IMG/VR virus record: IMGVR_UViG_3300042308_000214
Coordinates: 1-39,948 of that record
Source of the DNA: a virus
Length of the DNA: 39,948 bases
Strand: one strand, 5' to 3'
Position numbers and translations under genes: made by a program. Below are positions 16,130 to 24,943 of this stretch, in pieces. Position 1 is the stretch's first letter; each line of letters opens with the position of its first letter. A model generated the notes under the pieces. It did no database searches, had not been told where the DNA came from, and saw only the letters and a program-made list of their open reading frames with translations.

Positions 16130-19100
16130 GGCAGCATTCTCCACTGTTCAACCACTCCTTGAATTGTGAGACGGTCATTGCCACAACCTCGCCACACTTC
16201 CAGCCTTTCGGGTAGTGCGACAGGTACAGGTCACAAGCCTTGCGTTTGTTCGTCGTTCCGAGGATTGCCTTATGCTCGTCGAATGATCCATCTTTGTTGG
16301 TCTGGCAGATGACGAACACAACTTCGCTTTCCGGGTTGCGTCCCATGAAGACGTCAACCTGATCGCCATCCGTGCCTTTTGTCCCGGAGATATACCCATA
16401 GTGGGCAGTCATATCTCGTTTCCAGATTTCTCCATTTGAGGCAACGCCTCGGCGGACTGATCCTCTTGGGTTCTCGATGACAATCTGCATACCGTTCCAC
16501 GAGAACCGTCCTTTCTTGTAGTTGCCAGCTTTGATCTGTGCATCGGTTGGATCAGTTTCCGTGTACTCAGCCGCTTCCCGGATCGTGCGGTCCTGACGTC
16601 GCTCGTAGCGTTCTTTCTGAAGCCCAATGATCTCACGGCGGTAGTAGCGGATGATCATGTTTCGGACTGCCGCGTACTGGTCTGGATCACTGGCAAGTTG
16701 AGACTGGAGTTTCTTCAGCAGTTGAGTTGCACGGTAGCCAATTGCTTGACGTGTCAGGTTCTGCCCGAACTTGCCGTTATAGGCTTCAGCCGCTTGAGAC
16801 TGATTGACGGTATTTCCGTCTTCGTCTTCACCTGAGAACCACGCTTTAACTAGCCACTGATCCTGCTCGTTACCAAGACTGCTGATAGCCTTGTCGAGTT
16901 TAGCCCGTTCGTCGTCTCCGTAGTCCGGTTCAGAACTGCGACCAGCGACGTTAGCCAGTGGATCAGTTTCGTCATCGCCTGACTGATTGCTGGTGATCTT
17001 GTCCATCTTGCGGCGGTTCAGGTTCTTGATTGCCTGAGCCATGCCGTTCTTGGCGTATGTCGCAAAGTCGGTTGATCCGTCCCATTTCTCGGCAGCCTTC
17101 ATCAGTCCGTCCATAGCGGCTGATTCGGCAGCGTCGGAGTCACGGGTAGCCCATCCCTGTTTCTGCATCATGCGAACAGTCTGAGCCACGAGATGGAAAT
17201 TGTCCGTCACCAACTGATTACGCTTTGATACGTCGCCAGAGGCAGGTTCAGCGTTACTGCTTGTCGGCACTTGTTCAGAAGTGCCGACAGGTTGTGCGGC
17301 TACAGCCGGTTGGTTATTCGGCTGCGGTACTGTTTCCACACTTGGTGGATCAGCTTGTGTTGGCGGTGCAGGCTGTGGCTTAGGCTGGACAGGTGGGGCG
17401 GCTGGTTGTGCAACCGCTTTCATACTGTCGGGATTGGCTCCCATCATCCGGCGTTTCGGCGGGTTCCCGTCAGGTTGTCGGGTCTCCTGTCGGGATTGGG
17501 GTTTCTTCTCGTCAGAGTATGGGCCGCCGCCTGCCAAGTCTCCGCGTTGACGCAAGATGTCGTCGTACCAGTCATGTTCAGCCTTCAAGCTACTCACAAG
17601 CCCGTCGTGCTGATCCTGATTGATCCGGCCATCCTCAAGGCGTCTGCCGTGGTGCTTGATCTCTCCACGAATGAATCCTGTTGCTCGGTGAAGATTCCGG
17701 CTTGTTGCCTTCTGGGGATCTGCTGAGACATTGGCAAAGTTCTCGGCGTACTCACGCAAAGACTCTTCTTGATCTGAGAGTTCTCGCTGAGGTTTTGGAC
17801 TTGGCTCCGGTGACGGAATCGGCGTTTTCTCAGTGTTTTCCGCCTTTGGTGTCTCTGTCTCACGGTGAGACACGGGTTTTGGCTCCGGAACTGGGGCCGG
17901 AGTTTCAACCGGATCGTCAAAGCTCAACTGCTTCTGGCGGTTCTCGGCGTGCTCGGCAAACAGGCTGCGAATTCGGTCGTTCAGTGCTTTACGGCCAGAA
18001 CGTGGCTTGCCAGAGAATCGGCTGGACTGTCTCGCCGCTGGTGTCACGCCTTCGAAAAGGCTCTTTTGCTGCGGGGCAGTCTTTTTGGATGTGAACTGAC
18101 CGGCCTTGTGAACCATGTCCGTTGATGTTTCACGGGGGTGCAGAGTCTCATCCCACTTGAACATGCCCTGTGTTCCGTAGCGTTCACGCTCGATCTGCTG
18201 GGCATACTGCTCCATCAGCGACCGGATCAAATCGACAGGATCTTGCTCGCCGTCATCCTCGTTTTCCCCATCGGGAAAATCACCCCCACCTTGAGGCATA
18301 TCCAGCCCCGAATTGTCCCCATCGGGATTACCACCCATTGGCGGCATTCCGGGCATTCCTGGCATACCCATAGCGGGCTGCTGAGACTGCATGGAAAGCA
18401 CTTTCTCCCCACTTGTCGGGGCAGATAGTCCGAGGGTTTTGAACACCTCAGATTCAGCAATACTGGCTCCCATCTGGTAGGCCGCGCTGAGTGCTTCCAG
18501 ACGTTCCTGCGTCTTGTCGTCCTTTGTCTTCAGACTCATCCGCATGTGCCATCCCATTGTTTCAGGGAAGTTCAACTGCTGGATGTACCTGACCAGTTCA
18601 TGAGTCAGAGTCTCTTCAAGGTTGCTGGCGTCGAACTGGACGATCTGGCTGAGTGTGTCCATGTGGGCTTCAGCAACGCCGGAACCCATACCGGTAGCTT
18701 TGGCCTCTGTCGAAAGCTCCTGCCCGAGGATGTAGCGTTTCAGACGACCACCGAAATAGTTTTCGATGATGTTCTGCATGATGTCCAGCCCCATCGCACC
18801 CGGCTCGATTACCTCGAACTTGTACGATTCAGAGTCGTCACCCATCGGCTTTGGGAAGAATACGATATTCCGTCCGTTGGCCATCTTCTCCTTGGCGGCT
18901 GCCTGAGTTGCAGCCAGTGCCTTCGGATCTCCCATCGGGTAGGTCCAGACCTCAATACCGCCCGCTGAGCGTTCGAGGTACTGCATCAGGAATGCAAAGG
19001 CTTCCTGCTTGAGGAACCATTCCCAATAGATTTTGGACCGAATGCCGATCCCATGCACAGAACCTGCGAAGTAACTGTGATGGAAGTCGGCGTCTTCAAT

Positions 19101-19871
19101 GAAATGCTTGTGAACGCAAAAAGTGTCACGCTCGTAGGGCTTCAGGAACAACGCAAGGCCGTCAGAGACTGGCTCCAGCTTGTAATCCCGGTGAATCCTC
19201 ATCTTTCCCTTGCCGGGGTTAGTCCCGACGCGGATACCCATCTGGTGCGGGTATGCTCCTTCGTCGGAGTCCATCCAACCGTCTTCGTAGCGAAAAACCA
19301 GCTTGTCGCCGTTGATTGGCATCCAGCCGTTATGGTCCCGATGAAGCGGCGTCGGCATCATTCGCATTGCGCCATTGACGCGAGTGTAGCCGTACTTGTG
19401 CTGAATGCCGGACCTGCCGGACCAGATCGCCTTCATCAACCACATGCGATACTTGGTGAAGTTCCGGATGCGGCTGATGATTCGCTGGAGTTCCTGAGCC
19501 AGGCTGACTTGGTACTGGCACTTCTCGTCTTCCGGCTTAATCTCCCAATCTAACAGGGCAGTTAATCGTTGGCGGCATTCGACGGATTCCAGCAGTCCGA
19601 CGTCCTTCTCCATCAGGTGGGCGTTCTCGATCGAATCCCGCATTGCTTCATCGGGATTGACATACGCACGGGAGAAGCTGCCTACGATCGACTGGTACGT
19701 CAGCAAGTGCGGAACAGCGTCTTGTCCGTAGAGCGGTGGTGCACCCGGCGTTTTGCTGGCTGGATCGGTTCGAGCGTCCATGTGCTCAGAGATCCATTTG
19801 CCCACGTTCTCCGCGTTCTTGGACTGCGGGTTGAGCATGACAGCAAAGTCGTTCGGGTTGGCGTGGACCAT
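16122..19871 (-). CDS. DUF935-type portal fused to sigma-70-like and pyrophosphatase-like domains
   Basis: A 1249-residue protein. Residues 1-490 match the DUF935 (Mu gp29-like) portal family, including ILGQELSTEAKATGMGSG and the helix AEAHMDTLSQIVQFDASNLEE-type region. A Met/Gly/Pro then acidic linker follows (500-545), then WDETLHPR...KAGQF (573-593), QKSLF (602-606) and long linkers. Residues about 883-955 resemble sigma-70 region 2 (NFHLVAQTVRMMQKQGW, AAMDGLMKAAEKWDGSTDFA) and 988-1060 region 4. Residues about 1120-1245 match the inorganic-pyrophosphatase-like domain of phage polyvalent proteins (ENPRGSVRRGV, AHYGYISGTKGTDGDQVDVF). Typical portals have about 400-550 residues. GGAAGAG precedes the ATG. 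The portal sits far from the terminase. Confidence 0.8.
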   Translation of the reverse strand: MVHANPNDFAVMLNPQSKNAENVGKWISEHMDARTDPASKTPGAPPLYGQDAVPHLLTYQSIVGSFSRAYVNPDEAMRDSIENAHLMEKDVGLLESVECRQRLTALLDWEIKPEDEKCQYQVSLAQELQRIISRIRNFTKYRMWLMKAIWSGRSGIQHKYGYTRVNGAMRMMPTPLHRDHNGWMPINGDKLVFRYEDGWMDSDEGAYPHQMGIRVGTNPGKGKMRIHRDYKLEPVSDGLALFLKPYERDTFCVHKHFIEDADFHHSYFAGSVHGIGIRSKIYWEWFLKQEAFAFLMQYLERSAGGIEVWTYPMGDPKALAATQAAAKEKMANGRNIVFFPKPMGDDSESYKFEVIEPGAMGLDIMQNIIENYFGGRLKRYILGQELSTEAKATGMGSGVAEAHMDTLSQIVQFDASNLEETLTHELVRYIQQLNFPETMGWHMRMSLKTKDDKTQERLEALSAAYQMGASIAESEVFKTLGLSAPTSGEKVLSMQSQQPAMGMPGMPGMPPMGGNPDGDNSGLDMPQGGGDFPDGENEDDGEQDPVDLIRSLMEQYAQQIERERYGTQGMFKWDETLHPRETSTDMVHKAGQFTSKKTAPQQKSLFEGVTPAARQSSRFSGKPRSGRKALNDRIRSLFAEHAENRQKQLSFDDPVETPAPVPEPKPVSHRETETPKAENTEKTPIPSPEPSPKPQRELSDQEESLREYAENFANVSADPQKATSRNLHRATGFIRGEIKHHGRRLEDGRINQDQHDGLVSSLKAEHDWYDDILRQRGDLAGGGPYSDEKKPQSRQETRQPDGNPPKRRMMGANPDSMKAVAQPAAPPVQPKPQPAPPTQADPPSVETVPQPNNQPAVAAQPVGTSEQVPTSSNAEPASGDVSKRNQLVTDNFHLVAQTVRMMQKQGWATRDSDAAESAAMDGLMKAAEKWDGSTDFATYAKNGMAQAIKNLNRRKMDKITSNQSGDDETDPLANVAGRSSEPDYGDDERAKLDKAISSLGNEQDQWLVKAWFSGEDEDGNTVNQSQAAEAYNGKFGQNLTRQAIGYRATQLLKKLQSQLASDPDQYAAVRNMIIRYYRREIIGLQKERYERRQDRTIREAAEYTETDPTDAQIKAGNYKKGRFSWNGMQIVIENPRGSVRRGVASNGEIWKRDMTAHYGYISGTKGTDGDQVDVFMGRNPESEVVFVICQTNKDGSFDEHKAILGTTNKRKACDLYLSHYPKGWKCGEVVAMTVSQFKEWLNSGECCHE
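17856..17872. repeat. 17-bp palindrome, copy 2 (inside portal gene)
   Basis: TGTCTCACGGTGAGACA on the + strand, i.e. the exact reverse complement of copy 1, within the linker region of the portal fusion where it encodes VSHRET. It is identical to the copies at 1655 and 32727. Confidence 0.8.
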
Positions 19872-19897
19872 CTGCGTGACTCTTCCATGAGTTCAGG

Positions 19898-19911
19898 GGC
19901 TATCCGTAGCC
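19898..19911 (-). other. Small hairpin between Cys-rich gene and portal
   Basis: GGCTA-TCCG-TAGCC, a five-base-pair stem with a tetraloop, in the 86-base gap before the portal start. No T-run follows. It may be an mRNA processing or stability element. Confidence 0.3.
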
Positions 19912-19957
19912 GCGATATTGTCGGGAATTTGTCAGCACGTTACCAGAGGCAGGCAGG

Positions 19958-20200
19958 TTATTTTGCCTCGTAAAGTGGGCATTTTTCGCAAACTTGGATC
20001 ATTTCGTCCCATTTATCGTGCAACGCAGAAGGGCTGGCGTCTTTAATGGCAATGTTGACTCGTTCGGTGGGGATGCAGTCTTTTGGCGTGCATCCGTCCG
20101 GCTGCATTATCTTACGGCAGACGTAACGACTGATAGCCTTGCCTCCGCAACAGCCGATTCGTCTCTGTGATCCACGGTGGATACATGGGGCTGGAGTCAT
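19958..20200 (-). CDS. Small Cys-rich (zinc-binding-like) protein
   Basis: An 80-residue protein; ATG 20200 overlaps the preceding stop (ATGA), which decides the start. Cysteines: CIHRG at 6, CC at 17-18, C28, C37, C42 and CEKC at 71-74. The same spacing (C..RGS.RR..CC......C.......C....C..C) occurs inside the N-terminal region of the upstream glycosyltransferase fusion (CRYLGSKRKCC...CDSC). The two are probably versions of one zinc-binding module, here free-standing. Function unknown. Confidence 0.65.
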   Translation of the reverse strand: MTPAPCIHRGSQRRIGCCGGKAISRYVCRKIMQPDGCTPKDCIPTERVNIAIKDASPSALHDKWDEMIQVCEKCPLYEAK

Positions 20201-21747
20201 AGTTTTACGATTCCTATTCCACCCCATCCACAACCAACAATCATCTCTTTTGTGGTTAGTGTGGAGGACTTTAATTCCTTCCAGAGTTGGTGTACGAAAC
20301 AACCCTCGTTTCGGTGTTTCACAGTGTCTGCAATGTCATGAAACGCTATCAATCGCGGCTTTAGTGTCTTACTCCATTCCCAGTCTGAACGGACTCCAGC
20401 CAATGAATGGTCTCCATCAATGAAGACTACGTCAAACGGCCCTTTCTTTTCCGCGAGTGATCGTACGTTCTGGTCTTTGCTGTCGCCAACAATGCACTGC
20501 TCCGCGTTATCTGGCGTCGGAGAGATGTCGATAGAAACAGTTTGGGCTGACGGAATCCGAGTTTTGATCTGGCATTCAAGCCCTCCATGCTTGGACCCAA
20601 TAATGAGTATTCTATCCGTGTCCTTGAGATGTGAAATAAACCAGTCAAGCTCCCGCTTGTGTTGTTCGCATCGTGGGCCGCCAAGGCGATCGGCTTCCCA
20701 CTGCATTTGGGAGTCCACTCGTTTCGGGTACCAGGACGCTAGTTGATACTGACCTAACACGTACGTGTTTTCACCGAATTCACACCAGCACTCTTCTGGC
20801 CGAAAGTGATCTCCGGGCCATGCTTCAACACCTCCGTAGTCAGCCTTAACAGACTTTTCTGGCAGGTGCTTTGCCCTGACCGCAAAGAATGTTCCGCTGT
20901 AGTGCCATTGGTTTATTGGGTTCAAAGGTTCATCTCCGAAGGCCCGGAATGAACCAAACATTTTGTGACCTGATTCCAGCTTGTTGATTATTGCATCATG
21001 ATTAAGCAGGACGGTCTCGTACATGATCTCCGTCCACAGCCTGACAGCATCGGATTTGTATGTGTGTTTTCTGACGCCCTTGCCGTGGCAGTAAAGGAAG
21101 ATGTCATTTTGTCCGTTCGGGATGATTTTCTGAAACAGCCTGAATGAATCGTTTTCGCCTTCCTCGTTGTTGTTCAGTTCAACGATCTCGAATTTGTCTG
21201 AAAGTAGAGACCTGACCTTTTCGATGCTGTCAGTCGATTCGTCAATTGCCACGCAGGCTACACATCGGCCATTAATTGCTGCTGCGATCTCGTTTAATTT
21301 CTCAGCGTGCCAATCCCACCTACGCTTGATTGGCCAGAGGTGAACGCCAAGATGCAGTACTGGCGAGCTTGTGAACGGGTCCGGCTGCGGAGTATTGGCA
21401 TGGATCATTGCTTCATAGGCTGGGTGATCTATTGGACTATAAAACTCACAGGAATCGCACGTTCTTAGCCCCGGTGAAGCGCCTGTGAGTAAGCAATTTG
21501 TGTCTGGTGCTTGACGGCAGATGTACATATCCGCACAGCACTTACGCTTCGATCCCAGGTATCGACAAGGCTGCTTAGCCGCTGGCATATCCTCAATAAT
21601 CGACCGCTTGCGTGGTAGCCTCTTCTCTGTTTGTGGGCTGAATAGACTGCATCCAGAACATGATACTGCAGGCACAATTCCTAGTGTTTTACAGGATATT
21701 GTTCCGTCGTGAAGATACTCAGAATGATGCTGACAGGATCTGGCCAT
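20197..21747 (-). CDS. Cys-modules + glycosyltransferase + methyltransferase fusion
   Basis: A 516-residue protein. Two Cys-rich modules (5-36, ending SCSGC; 61-101, CRYLGSKRKCC to CDSC) precede a glycosyltransferase-like region (about 128-345: LHLGVHLWPIKRRW, VACVAIDEST, DIFLYCHGKGVRK). Then comes a class I SAM-dependent methyltransferase of the Methyltransf_24 type (about 372-516: ILIIGSKHGGLE, VSIDISP, IVGDSKD, FDVVFIDGDHS, LIAFHDIAD). Linked sugar transfer and O-methylation suggest decoration of a glycan, perhaps on the virion or host surface. Its start overlaps the previous stop (TGATG) and it is coupled to the Cys-rich gene. The methyltransferase call is firmer than the glycosyltransferase call. 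Confidence 0.7.
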   Translation of the reverse strand: MARSCQHHSEYLHDGTISCKTLGIVPAVSCSGCSLFSPQTEKRLPRKRSIIEDMPAAKQPCRYLGSKRKCCADMYICRQAPDTNCLLTGASPGLRTCDSCEFYSPIDHPAYEAMIHANTPQPDPFTSSPVLHLGVHLWPIKRRWDWHAEKLNEIAAAINGRCVACVAIDESTDSIEKVRSLLSDKFEIVELNNNEEGENDSFRLFQKIIPNGQNDIFLYCHGKGVRKHTYKSDAVRLWTEIMYETVLLNHDAIINKLESGHKMFGSFRAFGDEPLNPINQWHYSGTFFAVRAKHLPEKSVKADYGGVEAWPGDHFRPEECWCEFGENTYVLGQYQLASWYPKRVDSQMQWEADRLGGPRCEQHKRELDWFISHLKDTDRILIIGSKHGGLECQIKTRIPSAQTVSIDISPTPDNAEQCIVGDSKDQNVRSLAEKKGPFDVVFIDGDHSLAGVRSDWEWSKTLKPRLIAFHDIADTVKHRNEGCFVHQLWKELKSSTLTTKEMIVGCGWGGIGIVKL

Positions 21748-22775
21748 CAGATTGGCGTTATCTCAATGGTTGATGGAACTGAAGTGATCCCAACTGCCTC
21801 GCACTTTGTTTGCGTTGCGGATGCTGTCTGTTTGTAGTTTTCAGCTAGTGTTAGTGTAACCGGAGTTCCGTCGAAATCTGTTGAACAGTTTATCATCTTT
21901 TCGTACCTCAACATTAGTCCAGACCCAAGATTACTAAGGCTTGTTGCGTATGGGTACACTGATGGCGGGCAAGTTGGCGTCCCATGTAGCGTTGACGGTA
22001 TGTAGAAGATCGCTCCGTATTCCGCGTTGAATCCTTTGTTTGGTTTCCATGTCGCGATGGCGCTAGATTTTCTGCGATTAAGATACAGTGTGTACAGCAG
22101 CGGATACCAGTAAACATTAACGACGAAGTATTTGATACCAGAGCGGTCCACAACCTGAAGTGTCGCAAAGCTCCCCGTCACGCCCGTGCTACAGACCCAC
22201 GGGTCAGCGACACAGCCAGCGGCAACTGTTCCGCACCTTGCGTCTGTTATTGGGTGACTTGTTCGTGTTCTGTTTCCGCTGAATGAAGGCGGTGTAATCC
22301 AACCTGTCGGATTTTTGTACTCCCAAGCATTCAAGCCAGAATAGGGAGTGTTCATAAACGCCGCCGCGTCACACCCGGTTCCAAAGTCATTACGACGTGA
22401 GGTGTGAAATCCTCTTTCGTAGAACTCGTAGTCTCCGCTTGCCCAAACGCACTCTACAAACGGCGTGTAGAATGGGGATGTCACTGGTGCATCATCAATC
22501 TCAAGAGGTGTTGCATCGCCAAGCGTTGAGATATCTGGAAACGTGAACGAATGGTCGTAAGAGTCCTGTAGTTTTGGGTATGACCCAAGCCCCTCATTGT
22601 ATTCTGCCGACAGCCACGAACATGATCCCGTTGTAGCTCCCAAATAGGACATTGGCGATGGGAAGTCCATTTGCCATGCCGTAGGGATTTCAAGCTCTAA
22701 GACGAGACAACCGAAGCAGTCTGGAAACGGTTGTTCGCAGTGGCAATTGCAGGCTTTTTGCTTTGGGCCAACCAT
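21747..22775 (-). CDS. Cys-rich tail-associated hypothetical protein
   Basis: A 342-residue protein with a Cys cluster at the N-terminus (CNCHCEQPFPDCFGC, residues 9-23) and many further cysteines and aromatics, suggesting a disulfide- or metal-stabilised beta protein. No catalytic motif is seen. It is chained on both sides by one-base stop/start overlaps (TAATG before, TGATG after), between a tail-tip gene and the glycosyltransferase fusion. That position makes a tail-tip or receptor-contact protein, possibly the glycosylation target, reasonable but unproven. Confidence 0.6.
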   Translation of the reverse strand: MVGPKQKACNCHCEQPFPDCFGCLVLELEIPTAWQMDFPSPMSYLGATTGSCSWLSAEYNEGLGSYPKLQDSYDHSFTFPDISTLGDATPLEIDDAPVTSPFYTPFVECVWASGDYEFYERGFHTSRRNDFGTGCDAAAFMNTPYSGLNAWEYKNPTGWITPPSFSGNRTRTSHPITDARCGTVAAGCVADPWVCSTGVTGSFATLQVVDRSGIKYFVVNVYWYPLLYTLYLNRRKSSAIATWKPNKGFNAEYGAIFYIPSTLHGTPTCPPSVYPYATSLSNLGSGLMLRYEKMINCSTDFDGTPVTLTLAENYKQTASATQTKCEAVGITSVPSTIEITPI

Positions 22776-24397
22776 TATAGCTCGGCCTCAAGTACTGATT
22801 GTGATTCACATGACAGGTAATAAATCCACCACTTTCCGCTAATCTCTTCAATTCTGCAATAAGTGCCAGAGTCTCCAGAGACTGTTGGGTCATCATTGAA
22901 CACAGTTTTTTCTTCATCTGTCACTTCGCGTGTTCCATCTTCGTGATCTCTAATAACACGAACTGTGCAGGATGTTGCAGCCGCAAGGGTTGTGGCTGGT
23001 GCAGATAAGTCTGTAGCAAGGACACCCTTTAGCTTTCTCCCTTGCTGCTTGACCCATTCTCCGGTCAGGTTTGGTTGTCGGCTGCAAACCCTCGTGTAAG
23101 CGTCGTAAGCTCCAGTCTTCGGGTTCCACGTCTGACGCAGAACCATGTAGTCATCGAAGTAACCCTGTTGCCAAGGCTGGACACCAGCGAATGTGTAATC
23201 GAACTGCCTGTAGAACTGATAGAAGTAATCCCGTCCAATCTGATCCTCCATGCCTGTTGGCGGGGATTCATTGAACTCGGTTCTCCAGATGGCCGTGATT
23301 GCTATCGTCTTGTATTCAGATCCCGGAACCTTATTGACGTAAGTTCCATCGGTCGTCTGAATGTCCACTGACGACGGCGTTGAGGCGTATGGCGTGTGAG
23401 GCGGGATTGCTGTTGTGCTGTAGGAACTGATCATGCCGCCAGCAACAACGAACGGCTTTCCAATGATGTAGTCCGCAGCAGATGCAGATGTGCTGAGCGA
23501 ATCGCCACCGCCACCCCAAGTGCATTCTCGCAGCCCGAGCTTACCGAGAAGATTATTGTCGTAGACGTACTTGGAGTTTAGCCCGTCAATCAAGGCCCAT
23601 CGGGTTTTGCCTCCGGGAGGCGTCTCGAAGATTACTTCGTTGTATCGACCAGCCACGGTGTCATAACTACCGATGTCTGGCACAAGACGTTGTCCATAAT
23701 GAGCGGCGATACTGTCCAGAACAATGGGCAGATTTTCGTAATCGTTTGTCTTCAGGCAAGTTGGCGTAATTGTGTGAACCGTGTTAACGCCGACGTTGAT
23801 ATAGTCGACGCCCAACTGATCAAGCAGAAGTTCAGCCGCGTCGTCTGGTGCTGTAATCTCGGAGTCAGATACAGTTCCAGACAGGTCTCCCGTGTGGGCA
23901 AACTGCCATGTATAGCGATCGTCAACAACTGGAATGATCCACAGGCTATTGAGCGTTTCGTCGTCGGAGTGTGGGGTCAGTCTGCGAGGCGGGAGAACCT
24001 TAACGGTCAATGTGATTGCGTGTTCGCTTTCTTCGCGTCCCGTCACTGGCGTTCCGTAAATCAGGTTCAGTGACGTTGAGCCATTGTCGCACGCTGTGTA
24101 GATAGCCTGTTTGATAGCGTCGTCAGCAAGCAGAAGGCCATAGCTCCAGCGTGTGGCCCCTGTTGGAATCACAATCTGGTTGATCTTTGGCGGTGGTGTC
24201 GGCTCGTAGTTGTGAATGATGCAGCCATTGCCACGGTTGACCACGACAGCAGCGTTTTGGCAGAGCAGGCGTGACAGTGCTTGAGAATGATATCTCTCAA
24301 TTATCTCGTCAATCTTGCCGTCAGGGTCTTGAAGCAGCGTGTGGATCGGCTCAACCTCAACCGATGCCCGAGGCAGTGATGCAAGAGAAATTGTCAT
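22775..24397 (-). CDS. Tail-tip/baseplate-like protein
   Basis: A 540-residue protein following tape measure and tail genes. Segments such as YVDAPDDAAELLLDQLGV-like (seen as APDDAAELLLDQLGVDYINV) and VLDSIAAHYGQRLVPDIGSY resemble hub or tail-tip proteins that define an analysis-like plane, with beta-rich domains after residue 300 and an OB-like C-terminus (TCTVRVIRDHEDGTREVTDE; WWIYYLSC). No definite family. GGAG upstream of ATG 24397 supports the start, five bases after the preceding TAG. Role: distal tail or baseplate component by position. Confidence 0.55.
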   Translation of the reverse strand: MTISLASLPRASVEVEPIHTLLQDPDGKIDEIIERYHSQALSRLLCQNAAVVVNRGNGCIIHNYEPTPPPKINQIVIPTGATRWSYGLLLADDAIKQAIYTACDNGSTSLNLIYGTPVTGREESEHAITLTVKVLPPRRLTPHSDDETLNSLWIIPVVDDRYTWQFAHTGDLSGTVSDSEITAPDDAAELLLDQLGVDYINVGVNTVHTITPTCLKTNDYENLPIVLDSIAAHYGQRLVPDIGSYDTVAGRYNEVIFETPPGGKTRWALIDGLNSKYVYDNNLLGKLGLRECTWGGGGDSLSTSASAADYIIGKPFVVAGGMISSYSTTAIPPHTPYASTPSSVDIQTTDGTYVNKVPGSEYKTIAITAIWRTEFNESPPTGMEDQIGRDYFYQFYRQFDYTFAGVQPWQQGYFDDYMVLRQTWNPKTGAYDAYTRVCSRQPNLTGEWVKQQGRKLKGVLATDLSAPATTLAAATSCTVRVIRDHEDGTREVTDEEKTVFNDDPTVSGDSGTYCRIEEISGKWWIYYLSCESQSVLEAEL

Positions 24398-24401
24398 CAG
24401 C

Positions 24402-24941
24402 CTACTCCGCTGTTAGATCCCAGTGAAAGTCTACTCCGAAATTAACCGTCAGCATGGCCTGAGCCATGTCACCGGCAGGAGTCTTGCCGAATACGCCGTC
24501 AGCGGATCGTGATGCCTCCGTGTCACTTATGGCGTAGCAGCATTGAGTCAGGATCGGATCGTATGTTCCCGGCCCCGGAAGTAAAGAGCCAAGCATGGCA
24601 ATTAAGATATCCTGCTCCAATGTGAACAGCCCGATATCGTCAGCAAGCAGAGCATTCGAATCTGTGCCTTGCCTATCTGTCCGGCAAACATGCCATAGCG
24701 TTACGGCAAGAGTTCCCTGATATGGCACCACGTATTGACCACCACCAGACTGTGCGGCGTAATCGAACGTGCCGCCTGGAATGGATACCGTCAACACATC
24801 ATGGTCCTTCACGTTGGCTGGCAATTGATCTGCTCCAGCCATCACAAAGACGCGATGATTGTATTTGGTATTGGAAGCCTCCAGCAGAGTTTTAGCCCGC
24901 TGGAGGACTTCCTTTTTGGTGGTGTGCCGAATTGCTCCCAC
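24402..24941 (-). CDS. Tail terminator/completion-like protein
   Basis: A 179-residue protein with an N-terminal helix (KEVLQRAKTLLEASN), a beta sheet (VLTVSIPGG; GTLAVTLWHVCRTDRQG), a long helix (LFTLEQDILIAMLGSLLP) and a final strand (QAMLTVNFGVDFHWDL). That is the alpha/beta order of phage tail-terminator proteins. The start is GTG (24939-24941), three bases after the upstream stop. In most phages this gene precedes the tube gene; here it follows the tape measure and a large tail protein, so the call is provisional. Confidence 0.5.
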   Translation of the reverse strand: MGAIRHTTKKEVLQRAKTLLEASNTKYNHRVFVMAGADQLPANVKDHDVLTVSIPGGTFDYAAQSGGGQYVVPYQGTLAVTLWHVCRTDRQGTDSNALLADDIGLFTLEQDILIAMLGSLLPGPGTYDPILTQCCYAISDTEASRSADGVFGKTPAGDMAQAMLTVNFGVDFHWDLTAE

Positions 24942-24943
24942 GA

